NCBI GenBank assembly: GCA_964568855.1 | Contig: CAZMSD010000017.1 | Span: 9,795 to 73,794 of the forward strand | DNA from: CAZMSD01 sp964568855 | GTDB taxonomy: Bacteria > CAIWAD01 | Reading direction: 5' to 3' | Length of the DNA: 64,000 nt | In this document: piece after piece, positions 9,301 to 16,654 of the stretch | Layout of the letters: each line of letters begins with the position of its first letter | Position numbering within the stretch: position 1 is the first letter of the stretch | The notes under the pieces: model-generated | Databases searched by the model: none | Seen by the model: the letters and a program-made list of their open reading frames with translations, nothing else | Told to the model about the DNA's origin: nothing | Program-made: the position numbers and the translations under genes

Positions 9301-10391
9301 GCCTCAGGGCGGGCCTCTTGTTCTCAGGACTGGAGGACCTCGGGATCACCTTCAACCGCACAGGCACGCACACCGACCCGGGCGCGGCGGTCTTCCCCTG
9401 GACGGGGATCTGGGAGCGCCACGCCGGGCTGGCCTACCAGCTCGCGCTGAGCAACGACCCGGGCATGGACACCCTGCGGATTTCCAACTACCAGTTCACC
9501 ACCACGCGAAACTTCGGCTACGATTACTCCCTGAACACGAAGCTGAAGCTGGTCCCCGACGTGCCGGTCACCCTGCGCTACGATTACAATTTCAGCCAGA
9601 GCTTCACCAACCGGCGCGAGGCCAGCCGCAGCGAAGCGGAAACGGGCTGGTACGTCTTCGACAACGAATCTCTGCTGGGCAAGGGCAGCTTCGGCGAGGG
9701 AGACGGAGTGGGGGGCAATCCCAGGCTGCTGCCCCTGCCGGATTACCGCTTCTCCATCCCCGGTCTGGAGGAGCTGCCCATCGTAGGCAAGCTGGTCAAG
9801 CAGGCGGGTCTCAGCCACGACTACTCCGGGCGGCTGGAAACCGGCTATGCGCGCGGCGCATCGGAGCAGGGGATGTACCGTCGCAGTCTCAGCCTGACCA
9901 AGAGCTTCGCGCCCCTGGTAGGCGTCGACTATTCGCTGGAGAAGGGCTGGAGCGGGCAGATCAACTACAACGTCCGCCGCAACCTGAGTGTGCAGGATCC
10001 CGATTTCGAGGGCCGCAGCGTGAGCTACAGCGTGCGCCGGGAATGGAGCTTCTCGGCCAGCAAGACCCTGCGCAAGGGTTTCCGGATCCCCTGGATCCGC
10101 AAGCGTTTCGAGAACGACACCACCCTCAGACTGAACTATTCCAACTCGACCACCACCGAGGTGAATTCGATCACGGAACAGCAGGATGAAGGCGAGCAGA
10201 CCCTGGTCTGGAACACCCCGCTCACGCCGCGGGACTGGCGCCTGAGCCTCAACGCGGACTTCAAGTTCTCGCGGAACGTGACCGGCGGCCTGGTCTGGGA
10301 ATACGGAGTCCGCAGGTCGGGCGCGGCCAACGACCGGATCAGCTACACCGACTTCGGCGTGCACTGCACGATCCAGATCCGCAGCCGCTAG
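3399..10391 (+). CDS. sprA: SprA-like type IX secretion outer-membrane translocon
   Basis: Giant protein of about 2,330 residues matching SprA/Sov, the 36-strand beta-barrel through which T9SS cargo crosses the outer membrane. Near the start of the mature part it reads IPFKVKSQTFRRIFGSGRIG followed by LNVTGNINLSG, a typical SprA segment, and further on VAYVDDFESS, the SprA signature also found in Bacteroidota. The rest is long repeats of alternating aromatic beta-strands. A signal-like hydrophobic stretch (GFLLLIRLIFLVGWLL) sits about 37 residues in. ATG 3399 is chosen, but TTG 3456 would give a cleaner signal peptide; none of the starts has a clear ribosome site, and the frame stays open to 3162. 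A low-complexity charged/proline insert (about 8758-9290) interrupts the barrel. The glutaminyl-cyclase gene starts 11 bases downstream. Confidence 0.88.
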   Translation: MSSLYPILDPRIRTSSEHYLHPKRRQSLPGFLLLIRLIFLVGWLLTTGGVLGSEDLDSHCTFQGPTGELRTDPLFGELAAWSNPEFRLGSGPRESLLSVVIDTTESSLVFQIEHADGSVLATRVLDRESYLEYRLSRANPKALREALVASVGSRHGGGDGHIEIDIPFKVKSQTFRRIFGSGRIGLNVTGNINLSGTYHTEKRESESASVMNDNRNDFRLEQTQQFQVVGKIGEKVDVHIDQDTERSFDFENNLSITYTGEAEEIIEKIEAGNIALSLPSTKYVQFSDRSSGLFGLKMVTRFGPLRLTGVASSEKNESKQQTFEGGSSTSSIELGPGEWVPKIFFVNEYYRHQYRIYDQNMDHLLGPRIISFDLYVFETDRTASPPGVFLFSPQLEAEFHEQPYEVRRISWIEGESQEFWLDPDLGTVRLMRPVRDNEFIAMAYEVDRPDYFASWTQQTGRGIFTGNMAAQDGDSAVVLVPENFGHTTQPYWDLMLKNVYLAANIDVDPNEFGLEIVENVSGSTGRTAQDGVNYLSIFHLDVRNNAQSSPGSDQKVDAQWLDPRTGELWFPSPYPFGDRPDGAVMQSHPDSTATLTDPQTGQTVSYTGYYLAPNVGQGQAGPNDFVPFGGAAEMDTLYDLRGRDDILWLEKNSLFSIESEARMGADVIHLGWNVTNVKVTANGRPLIEGTDYQLDELAGIINIINTAYTRPDQNIVVTYETPQLFQLRKKTFAGVTADLALWENSKLGAAAIYFNEETAERKIRLGNEPIKNVVLDLNGEFHFKPKLMTDMMDALPFIEADEPSKIDVQTEYAVVLPDPNPANNPATGDDNGVAYVDDFESSKQEIPIPLGHTQWFLSSQPEGEVLGYPGRMGWYNPRDRVPARTIWPDYEESSKEGAQNDIRIFRMQFQPFLLASQTESGSDTNLVGEPTMRARSWAGAYHDFRGAYGDLSEKKFLELTLHPLGDLTGYLHIDLGVISEDTIPNQQLDTEDANNDGTLQSSEDVGLDLRVGADPPWPLPDELFGWSGSEEEMVEEFGEAYGFDIGNAFDFWDINGNSAKDGFEPWSWDNWVRVESGDQPIDNSHGWEGNEEDADQLYPDTEDRNGNRTIDLSNDYFSFRIPLNPADPEYSRYVFTSDRTDWIFVRIPLKDDARIEVGNPQLSVVNGVRLWFTGFDGPLDFELAEFNIVGNEWREAIIANSDTSYHEISVLNNFDNPDNYYSPPGVEGQKDFITGIKSREQSLVIELEDLPFGSTAWSRKQFASPASFTEYRELKMFIHGGAFERDVVDSVFFNQQYGADKIEMLFRIQSTESDFYEYSKFIRGGWASENNVRIILEEITGIEAFAGARREQEEPGKPILLSDGGQVRVEGNPSINQVRALLLGLKNHGSQPAATQVWFNELRVSDVKKEIGRAFRTQLGAAFSDVLSLNAGFEQVDAEYHNVKQRTQHSGRQEFKRNFSFSGRTDLGRLFPPAWGVQANLSADVGRNFNLPKYYPNDDQEVDRKDHPEWVETVSHSRGATLSLKKRDSKHWLARNLVDRSSLDYSISELTGRSKTVAGDTLVKQKFTGNYNSTFTWEHKLRPFGLLANWPIVGRAADFELAYFPKNLSFGGQATRELKDKLDRNGTELHTQVYSLSRNWRTSFQPHTIFSASFGRNYSNNLLFDRRQAEDPQRGPQGSAEDSLNYAEFLERLELWRLQKAGFHDGDYSVTQSADFTFKPRLVGWLNTDFTYNTRYTWQRDLAAPGKGVSLSNDGRFRADLKLRTGDMLQALLFLSDTELSEARTELADRAAERKAEREERRERRRREREQRDAQKEDRDAGGDGDREDAGPTGEPVPPLEPGALDTPPGPVEGSLPEALDQPPARKREIPPQELPAEAAPGDTTDAEGPDAALSDSLAAALEQAASVFRDTAFVDTTLAVPEVPEAQPPDSILAEGAEEAPADTAAAPEESRRGPFRALGSLFRGVRLRAGLLFSGLEDLGITFNRTGTHTDPGAAVFPWTGIWERHAGLAYQLALSNDPGMDTLRISNYQFTTTRNFGYDYSLNTKLKLVPDVPVTLRYDYNFSQSFTNRREASRSEAETGWYVFDNESLLGKGSFGEGDGVGGNPRLLPLPDYRFSIPGLEELPIVGKLVKQAGLSHDYSGRLETGYARGASEQGMYRRSLSLTKSFAPLVGVDYSLEKGWSGQINYNVRRNLSVQDPDFEGRSVSYSVRREWSFSASKTLRKGFRIPWIRKRFENDTTLRLNYSNSTTTEVNSITEQQDEGEQTLVWNTPLTPRDWRLSLNADFKFSRNVTGGLVWEYGVRRSGAANDRISYTDFGVHCTIQIRSR

Positions 10392-10402
10392 GATTCTCTC
10401 AA

Positions 10403-11407
10403 ATGAACGAACGACATGTAACACGCGGAAATCGACCCCGGGGAAAGCACGCTCGCCCCCTCGGGAGTGTTCCGCTTAGGACGCGGCTGTTCTGCCTGCT
10501 GCTCGCGTGTTCCTGGTACGCTCCCGGCGCCCGCCCGGTGGCCGAGTTTTCGGGAGAGCGGGCCTACGCCCTGCTGGAGGAGTTCTGCGCCATCGGACCG
10601 CGGGTGCCCGGCAGCGCGGAGCACCGCCGCAGCCTCGACTGGCTCGTCGAACACCTGCGCGGGGTCGGTGACGAGGTGTACACCCAGTCCTTCGTCCACC
10701 ATCCGGCTCCAGGGCACCCCCTGGCCCAGGCCGACACCACGCTGTGTCGCACGGGTCTGCGGATGTTCAACATCGTCTGCCGTTTCGATCCCCACCGCGG
10801 GAATCGCATCCTGCTGGCGGCGCACTGGGACTGCAGGCCCTTCTGCGACGCCGATCCCGACACCGCGCTGCGCCGCCTCCCGGTGCCGGGCGCCAACGAC
10901 GCCGCCAGCGCCGTGGCCGTGCTGCTGGAGCTGGCGCGGATCATCTCCGCCGAGCCGCTGGCCCGGGGAGTAGACATCGTGCTCTTCGACGGCGAGGACT
11001 TCGGCCGTCAGGGCCACCTGGAGGAGTACCTGCTCGGATCGCGTCATTTCGCGGCCAATCTTCCGAGACCGGCTCCGCGGGCGGCCATTCTGCTGGACAT
11101 GGTGGGAGACGCCGACCTGCGGCTGCCCATCGAGGCCATCAGCTGGCGGGCCGCGCCGGAGCTCTGCCGGGAGGTCTGGGAAACCGCCGAACTGCTGGGC
11201 CACCAGGACGTATTCGTCGACGAGATCGGCGCCGCGATCACCGACGACCACGTGCCGCTGCTCGCCGCGGGCATTCCGGCGATCGACATCATCGATTTCG
11301 ACTTCCCGGAATGGCACACGACGCGGGACACGCCGGCGACCTGCGCTCCCCGATCGCTGCAGATCGTCGGGGAGGTCATGCTGGAGTACCTTCGCAACAG
11401 GCGTTGA
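10403..11407 (+). CDS. M28 family glutaminyl-peptide cyclotransferase-like enzyme
   Basis: 334-residue exported zinc enzyme. The N-terminus has a hydrophobic stretch (LFCLLLACSWYAPGARP) that may be a lipoprotein or ordinary signal. The zinc and catalytic motifs of glutaminyl cyclases are in order: AHWDCRP, GANDAAS (about residue 163), FDGEDFG (about 194), DDHVPLLAAGIPAIDII (about 280) and WHTTRDTP (about 303). The DDHxPxLxxGxPxxxxI...WHT block is closer to glutaminyl cyclase than to ordinary M28 aminopeptidases. The family turns N-terminal Gln into pyroglutamate, and in Bacteroidota many exported proteins, T9SS cargo included, carry this modification. Its position 11 bases after sprA fits that role. 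M28 aminopeptidase remains possible. Confidence 0.75.
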   Translation: MNERHVTRGNRPRGKHARPLGSVPLRTRLFCLLLACSWYAPGARPVAEFSGERAYALLEEFCAIGPRVPGSAEHRRSLDWLVEHLRGVGDEVYTQSFVHHPAPGHPLAQADTTLCRTGLRMFNIVCRFDPHRGNRILLAAHWDCRPFCDADPDTALRRLPVPGANDAASAVAVLLELARIISAEPLARGVDIVLFDGEDFGRQGHLEEYLLGSRHFAANLPRPAPRAAILLDMVGDADLRLPIEAISWRAAPELCREVWETAELLGHQDVFVDEIGAAITDDHVPLLAAGIPAIDIIDFDFPEWHTTRDTPATCAPRSLQIVGEVMLEYLRNRR

Positions 11408-11439
11408 GCGGCGCAAGACGAAGGAGGACCCGACGCTTC

Positions 11440-12315
11440 ATGGCCACGCGAATCGTGATCCAGGTGGAGGAATGGGCGCGCGAGGCGCTGCTCAACCGGT
11501 CCTTCGAGCTGGGGGCTTCCGGGACGGAAGAGTCCGCGGAGGGACCGGTGGCCTGGTTCGACCCGGACCACGATCCCGGAGCGCTGCGCGCCGCCCTGAA
11601 GAGCTACGCCTCTTCGTTGAAGGAGCTCGATCCCGCGCGTACCCTGAACCTGCGCCTGTCCGTCGAGCAGGTGGAGGACCGGGACTGGAACGCGAAATGG
11701 AAGGAGGCCTGGAAGCCCCGAATGGTGGGCCGGCGCCTCTGCATCTGTCCGAGTTGGATCGAAGATCCCCTAGCAGGCGAGCGCCGGGTGCTGAGGATCG
11801 ATCCGGGCAACGCCTTCGGGACCGGCAGCCATGAATCGACCCGCTTGCTGCTGGAGTGGCTGGAGGAAATTGACGACCTTGCGCAGGGGACGGTGCTGGA
11901 CGCGGGCTGCGGGTCGGGCATCCTCGCCATCGCGGCCCTGATGCTGGGAGCGGAATTCGCCATGGGCGTCGACGTGGACCCCGATGCTGTGGCAGCGGCC
12001 CGACTGAACGCCCGCTCCAACGGATTCCGGCGGAACAGCTTCTTCCGGCGGGCCACACCGCGGATGCTCGGGCCGGAGTACGAGTTTCACCACGTGCTGG
12101 CGAACATCCAGCGGTCGGTGATCGAGGAGTTCTTCGCGGACCTGTTGCGCTGCACCCGCTCGGGCGGCTCGATCCTGGTTTCGGGAATCCTCGCCGAAGA
12201 AGAGCCCGCGATGATCCGCCTGGCCGAGGAATGGGAACTCGAGCAGCCCGACCGCCGCCTTTGCGGCGAGTGGGCGGCTTTCAGATTCATCCGTCACAAC
12301 GAAGTCTCAGTCTGA
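11440..12315 (+). CDS. prmA: Ribosomal protein L11 methyltransferase
   Basis: 291-residue SAM-dependent methyltransferase that trimethylates ribosomal protein L11 in the cytosol. It shows the PrmA signature: RDWNAKWKEAWKP, then LRIDPGNAFGTGSHESTR, the SAM-binding segment VLDAGCGSGILAIAA, and HHVLANIQ in place of the usual NPP-like loop. The start ATG 11440 is set by a strong AAGGAGG at 11421-11427; the frame is open upstream but that part is a shadow of the M28 gene. Length is normal for the family. It lies 32 bases after the M28 gene and is followed closely by the Ppx-like gene. Confidence 0.9.
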   Translation: MATRIVIQVEEWAREALLNRSFELGASGTEESAEGPVAWFDPDHDPGALRAALKSYASSLKELDPARTLNLRLSVEQVEDRDWNAKWKEAWKPRMVGRRLCICPSWIEDPLAGERRVLRIDPGNAFGTGSHESTRLLLEWLEEIDDLAQGTVLDAGCGSGILAIAALMLGAEFAMGVDVDPDAVAAARLNARSNGFRRNSFFRRATPRMLGPEYEFHHVLANIQRSVIEEFFADLLRCTRSGGSILVSGILAEEEPAMIRLAEEWELEQPDRRLCGEWAAFRFIRHNEVSV

Positions 12316-12326
12316 ACGGGAAAACC

Positions 12327-13325
12327 ATGAGAGCCCTGGTCGTGCACATCGCCGAAGGCGGAACGCACATCCTGCTTGCCTCCAACGAGGCGCCCCAAGG
12401 CCGGAAAATCGACCGGCGCGCAGAACTGCTCCGGGCCAATTCCCACCAGGGAAAGGAGCAGGCCGGCGAGGAAGAGCGCAGGGAGCCGCAGAAACCCGCG
12501 CGCTGGACCGAGGAACTGCACGTGCTGCACGAGCAGCTGATTCGCAACGGCGTGGACCTCAGCCTGCTGCACAGGGGCAGAATGATCCCTGATCTGCTGC
12601 TCAGCACGCTGACTCAGACGGCCGAAGCGATGTCGCACTTCGCGGAGTTGACCGACGAGATCCAGCTGGCCATCAGCGCCAGCCTGCTGACGGATCCCGA
12701 GCACCCTGAGAAGGACGGCCTGATCGCGGATTTCCAGGCGCAGTTCAACCGGCGCTTTCGAGTCATGGACCGCAAGGACGAGGCTCTGTGGATCCTGCGC
12801 GGCGTGCGCGGAGTGCACCGGCGGCATACCCTGAGCTGCGTCAGCCTGGGTCACTGGCGGACGCTTTTCGCCTGTGAAGAGCCCGGTCACGTTCCGACCT
12901 TGAGTTCGTTCGAGCTGGGATCCAGCCGGCTGCCCGATTTCGAGCAGGTGTCTCCCCGGGAAGCCTTCCCCGGGATCGCCGGCCCGGCCGACCAGGAAGG
13001 CGCTTTCCTGCTCACCGGGGAGGGCGGCTGGCTGTTGGCCGCGCTGCATCTTGGACTGACCTTTCACGACGTTGAGCTGCTCGACAGTTGCCGGCTAGGT
13101 CTCGCCGACCTGCAGGAGATGGAAGAGCTGCTGTCCGAATTGAGTGTCGAAGAACGCAACATGATCCCCATGGTGGACCAGCGCGGCGACAGTATCCTTG
13201 AATTCCTGCAGATCGCCCGCGCGGTGCTCCAGGCCTCGGGTCGCAGCTGGTGCCGCGTGTGCAGCCGCGGGCTGGCTCACGGACTGGCTTCGCACATCTT
13301 CTACGAGGGCCGGCGTAACGCCTGA
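12327..13325 (+). CDS. Divergent Ppx/GppA phosphatase-like protein
   Basis: 332-residue protein starting 11 bases after prmA. The C-terminal part (about residues 255-330) reads LQEMEELLSELSVEERNMIP, then a D-R-DSILEFLQIARAVLQASG stretch and CSRGLAHGLA, which parallels the end of the Ppx/GppA ASKHA domain (LPLAERRxxPGLDPxRADxI..., then a D-x-GLREGLL-like motif). The N-terminal phosphate-binding loops of true Ppx (GSNSxR, GGGS) are not recognisable; the first strand reads ALVVHIAEGGTHILLA. If homologous, it has probably lost exopolyphosphatase activity or changed substrate. Confidence in the gene is high, in the family moderate. Confidence 0.5.
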   Translation: MRALVVHIAEGGTHILLASNEAPQGRKIDRRAELLRANSHQGKEQAGEEERREPQKPARWTEELHVLHEQLIRNGVDLSLLHRGRMIPDLLLSTLTQTAEAMSHFAELTDEIQLAISASLLTDPEHPEKDGLIADFQAQFNRRFRVMDRKDEALWILRGVRGVHRRHTLSCVSLGHWRTLFACEEPGHVPTLSSFELGSSRLPDFEQVSPREAFPGIAGPADQEGAFLLTGEGGWLLAALHLGLTFHDVELLDSCRLGLADLQEMEELLSELSVEERNMIPMVDQRGDSILEFLQIARAVLQASGRSWCRVCSRGLAHGLASHIFYEGRRNA

Positions 13326-13370
13326 ACTCCAATATGTAAGCAGGAATTACTAAGCTTTCAGGTTCGAAGT

Positions 13371-13411
13371 CCGCCGGTGCGCAAGCGAATGCGCGGACGC
13401 CCAGCCGGCGG
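13371..13411. other. Predicted hairpin in the fmdB leader
   Basis: CCGCCGG (13371-13377) pairs with CCGGCGG (13405-13411), with further GCGC/GCGC pairing possible inside the loop. It lies between the Ppx-like gene and the fmdB start, 27 bases before the GTG. No T-run follows, so it is not a standard terminator; it may be a leader structure or simply reflect G+C-rich sequence. Confidence 0.3.
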
Positions 13412-13437
13412 GTTGATCTTCAGGAAAGGAGTCGTCC

Positions 13438-13722
13438 GTGCCGACCTACGAATACCGTTGCGAGAACTGCGGACACGACCTGGAAGAGTTTCAGTCCATG
13501 ACCGCCGACCCGCTGGTCCATTGCCCTGCCTGTGATACGCCGGGCCTGCGTCGACGAATCTCGCTCGGGGCGGGCATGATCTTCAAGGGCTCCGGTTTCT
13601 ATGAGACCGATTACAAGCGCGGCGGGAAAAACGACCGCGCAGCGGAATCCTGCCCCGCCGCCGAAAAGAGCGGCAGCGCCCCCGCCGCCTCCGCCTGCGA
13701 GAGCTGCCCGCACAATTCCTGA
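13438..13722 (+). CDS. FmdB family zinc ribbon protein
   Basis: 94-residue protein with the classic start MPTYEYRCENCGHDLEEFQ and a second CPAC pair, forming a four-cysteine zinc ribbon; the glycine-rich GAGMIFKGSGFYETDY motif follows, as in nearly all FmdB regulators. The tail is low complexity and has two extra cysteines (CESCP). It starts with GTG, preceded by AAAGGAG at a good distance. The family is annotated as putative regulatory proteins of unknown function. Confidence 0.9.
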   Translation: MPTYEYRCENCGHDLEEFQSMTADPLVHCPACDTPGLRRRISLGAGMIFKGSGFYETDYKRGGKNDRAAESCPAAEKSGSAPAASACESCPHNS

Positions 13723-13768
13723 AGCCGCGGGGAGTCGCCCGCGCGATTCCTGCCCGACCGCCCCCGCC

Positions 13769-14590
13769 ATGAATCCAGTCGCTCATACTTCCGGAACCTC
13801 GCCCGCCGGGAGAAGCGGATCCGAACTCTACGACCTGGCCGAGCTCTACGACATCGCCTACGACTGGGACCTGGGGCGCGAACTCGCTTTCTACATCGAG
13901 TGCATGAACCGCTTCGGCGACCGGGACCCCCGCCGCGTGCTGGAACCGGCCTGCGGCACGGGCCGCAACCTGGTGCCCCTGGTTCGGATGGATCTGAAGA
14001 TCACGGGATACGACGTCAACCGGGCGATGCTGAAGTTCGCCCGCAACAGGGTGCGCAAGGCGGCCTGCGAATCGCGCGTCGACCTGCACCTCGCCGACAT
14101 GCGGGACTTCCGCGTCGAAGAGGGCTTCGACGGCGCTTTCAACTCGATCAATTCCTTCCGCTACCTGATCTCCGACGAGGATGTGGCCCTCCACCTGCGC
14201 CGCACGGCGGCGATGCTTCGTCCGGGATCCGTCTACGTCGTAGATTTCAGCTACGCCATGCCCCCGCGGCACAATCCGCGCACCTACCGCTGGCAGGCCA
14301 CCCGGGGCAGTCTGGAGATCGACGTCTGCTGGGAGACCAGGGAAGCTCCCGCGGAAGGCCTCTCGCACGAGCGCTGCATTCTTGATGTGAGACACGGGGG
14401 GAGCGGGCCGGCGCGATACACGACCCGGCACTTGACGCGTTTGTGGTACGCCGGTGACTTCGAGCGGATCTCCGGCGACTGCGGATTCGACCTGGTGGGC
14501 GTCTACGATTATTCGCTCAGGCGGGTGCCGCCGGGGAATCCTCTCGACGGCCGGCTGGAGAACTTGTATCACATCCTGCGCCGGCGCTGA
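13769..14590 (+). CDS. Class I SAM-dependent methyltransferase
   Basis: 273-residue cytosolic methyltransferase. The N-terminal region has YDLAELYDIAYDWDLG, followed by the SAM-binding glycine loop VLEPACGTGRNLVPL (about residues 52-66), GYDVNRAMLKFARNR as the acidic-loop region, and NSINSFRYL at the motif IV position. The substrate is unknown. The start ATG 13769 has no clear ribosome-binding site; it lies 46 bases after fmdB. The last 74 bases overlap the convergent tsaE gene, so the two transcripts run into each other tail to tail. Confidence 0.8.
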   Translation: MNPVAHTSGTSPAGRSGSELYDLAELYDIAYDWDLGRELAFYIECMNRFGDRDPRRVLEPACGTGRNLVPLVRMDLKITGYDVNRAMLKFARNRVRKAACESRVDLHLADMRDFRVEEGFDGAFNSINSFRYLISDEDVALHLRRTAAMLRPGSVYVVDFSYAMPPRHNPRTYRWQATRGSLEIDVCWETREAPAEGLSHERCILDVRHGGSGPARYTTRHLTRLWYAGDFERISGDCGFDLVGVYDYSLRRVPPGNPLDGRLENLYHILRRR

Positions 14591-15065
14591 CTTGGGCCCT
14601 AAGTTCCCGCGTGATACGGTCCGGCGGCCATTGCCCCAGGCGGATGGCTCTGGCCTTCCCGTGGTGTCGCAGCACGGCGGCCAGCGCATCGTCGCGCAGC
14701 AGCGGCAGGCAGAGCAGCGGCCACTCCACCGCCAGGACCGCGCCCGATTCCAGGCTCTCCTCGAAACCCAGACCGGCAAGCTGCTCCGGGGACTCGATTC
14801 GATATAGATCATAGTGGTGCAGCTCGAGGCGTCCGGAATAGCGGTTGCAGATGGCGAAGGTGGGGCTCGTTACGCGCCCGGCGATTTCCAGTCCCTCGGC
14901 CAGGCCCTGGACCAGGCTGGTCTTGCCCGTTCCGAGTTCGCCCGCCAGCAGCAGCACGTCGCCCGCGCACAGGTGGCAGGCCAGCTCACGCCCCAGCAGA
15001 CGGGTCCGCTCCACCCCTTCGAGCAGCAGCTCCTCCCCCCAGGCGCACTCGGGAATCCGGATCAC
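14517..15065 (-). CDS. tsaE: tRNA threonylcarbamoyladenosine biosynthesis ATPase TsaE
   Basis: 182-residue P-loop ATPase needed with TsaB and TsaD for the t6A37 modification of ANN-decoding tRNAs. It shows Walker A GELGTGKTSLVQG, the family motif SPTFAICNRYSG and HHYDLYRIESPEQL, then LAVEWP. The start is GTG 15065, with GGGAG 8 bases upstream. The C-terminal 40 residues after GQWPPD are unusual and low complexity, and overlap the convergent methyltransferase gene. It is the last gene of the secD-to-tsaE operon, 32 bases behind porX. Confidence 0.9.
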   Translation of the reverse strand: MIRIPECAWGEELLLEGVERTRLLGRELACHLCAGDVLLLAGELGTGKTSLVQGLAEGLEIAGRVTSPTFAICNRYSGRLELHHYDLYRIESPEQLAGLGFEESLESGAVLAVEWPLLCLPLLRDDALAAVLRHHGKARAIRLGQWPPDRITRELRAQVSAGAGCDTSSPAGRREDSPAAPA

Positions 15066-15097
15066 GCGGTTCTCCCAGCCCTTTAGTTTTCCCGCGC

Positions 15098-16654
15098 TCA
15101 GCGCGGCGTGAGAACGGCCACGGGCAGAATCATCTCTTCCATGGAGATACCCCCGTGCTGGAAGCTGTCCGTGTAGTGATTGAGGTAGTGGTTGAAGTTG
15201 TTGCCGTAGAGAAACATGTGGTCCTCGGTGGCGAAGGCCATGGTATGGCTTCGCGCACCCGGGGGCAGGCGCCAGGAATCCAGCCTGTCGATGAGCATCC
15301 CCGTGCGCTCGTCTTCCAGCCTCAGGTTGCGCCCGAGCTTGAAGCGCACGCCCCGGGTGGCGTCGCGTTCGCTGTAGATCCGGGCTCCCCGCTGAACCCG
15401 CACCGAACCGTGGTCGCTGGTGATCACGATGGTGTACCCGCGCTCCCGGAATGCCTGCAGAATCTGATAGAGCGGGCTGTGCTTGAACCAGCTGGAAACC
15501 ACGCTGCGATAGGCGGCCTCGTCGGGTACCATCTCGCGCACGATGTCGTTCTGGTTGCGGCTGTGGGCCAGGATATCCACGAAGTTCCAGACCATCGAGA
15601 CGAATTCGTGGTTGAAGAGGTTCTCCACCTTGCGGTGGGTGTCCAGCGCCTCCTCGAGGTCGATGACCTTGATGTACTTGTGCCCCGGCTTGAACTCAAT
15701 TCCGTTGAGTCTCAGCTGGTGGTCGAGGAACTGCCGCTCGTGCCGGTTGGTGTTGCCCTCGTCCTCCATGTTGCGGCTCCACATCTCGGGATGCGCCTTC
15801 TCGATGTCCGCCGGATACATGCCGGCGAATATTGCGTTGCGGGAATAGGGCGTCGCCGTGGGCAGGATGGAAAACTGAACTTCGCGGCGGATCCGAAACA
15901 GGTCCTTGAGAACCTGCTCGAGCACCATCCAGTGGTCCATGCGCATGCAGTCGATCACACAGAACAGTGTTCGGGTTTTCTCGCGCAGCAGGGGGAGCAC
16001 ATGGCGCCTCACCACCCCCGGGCTCATGGTCGGGCCCTGTTCCCCCGTGGAGATCCAGTCCGCGTATTCGCGGGCCGCCAGCCGGCCGAATTCGCGGTTG
16101 CATTCGCGCTTCTGGTCAACCAGCGTCTGGCCGAAACCGAGTTCCGGGTTCGCGTCCAGTTCCATCTCCCAGGCGCAGATGTCCTGGTGGATCCGCTGGA
16201 AATCCTCCCAGCCCGCGCCGAGGGCCAGTTTACTGCCAATTTCAGCCAGTCCCTGCATGTAGTCCTCGCTCAGCCTTCTGCGCTGCAGGCTGCGCCGATC
16301 GATGATCCGCTTGCAGGCGGCGATAATCTGGCTGGGATTGACAGGCTTGGTCAGGTAATCGTCGATCTGCTGGCCGATGGCCTGGTCCATCAGGGATTCT
16401 TCTTCGCTCTTGGTGATCATGACGCAGGGAACTGTGGCATCGTGCGCCTTGATCGCCACCAGCGTGTCCAGGCCCGTTTTACCGGGCATCATCTCATCGA
16501 GCAGGATCAGGTCGAAATGTTCCGAGCTGGCCTTCTCGATGGCGTCGTCGCCGTTGGTCACGGGAGTCACCTTGTAGCCCTGCTTCTCGAGAATCAGGAT
16601 ATGCGGGCGCAGCAGCTCGATTTCGTCGTCGGCCCAGAGAATTTTCCTATTCAT
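15098..16654 (-). CDS. porX: PorX-type response regulator with alkaline-phosphatase-superfamily (PglZ) domain
   Basis: 518 residues, the usual PorX length. Residues 1-120 are a receiver domain starting NRKILWADDEIELLRPHILI, with acidic pair D9/D10, phospho-acceptor D53 (LILLDEMMPG), T81 and K103 (YLTKP). From about 200 to the end lies the PglZ/alkaline-phosphatase fold with FCVIDCMRMDHW and VITSDHGSVR metal segments. In Porphyromonas gingivalis PorX partners the kinase PorY and controls T9SS genes and function; no PorY is in this window. ATG 16654 has AAGGA 5 bases upstream and matches the family start; the frame is open further up as a shadow. It overlaps the DUF2520 gene by 8 bases. Confidence 0.9.
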   Translation of the reverse strand: MNRKILWADDEIELLRPHILILEKQGYKVTPVTNGDDAIEKASSEHFDLILLDEMMPGKTGLDTLVAIKAHDATVPCVMITKSEEESLMDQAIGQQIDDYLTKPVNPSQIIAACKRIIDRRSLQRRRLSEDYMQGLAEIGSKLALGAGWEDFQRIHQDICAWEMELDANPELGFGQTLVDQKRECNREFGRLAAREYADWISTGEQGPTMSPGVVRRHVLPLLREKTRTLFCVIDCMRMDHWMVLEQVLKDLFRIRREVQFSILPTATPYSRNAIFAGMYPADIEKAHPEMWSRNMEDEGNTNRHERQFLDHQLRLNGIEFKPGHKYIKVIDLEEALDTHRKVENLFNHEFVSMVWNFVDILAHSRNQNDIVREMVPDEAAYRSVVSSWFKHSPLYQILQAFRERGYTIVITSDHGSVRVQRGARIYSERDATRGVRFKLGRNLRLEDERTGMLIDRLDSWRLPPGARSHTMAFATEDHMFLYGNNFNHYLNHYTDSFQHGGISMEEMILPVAVLTPR

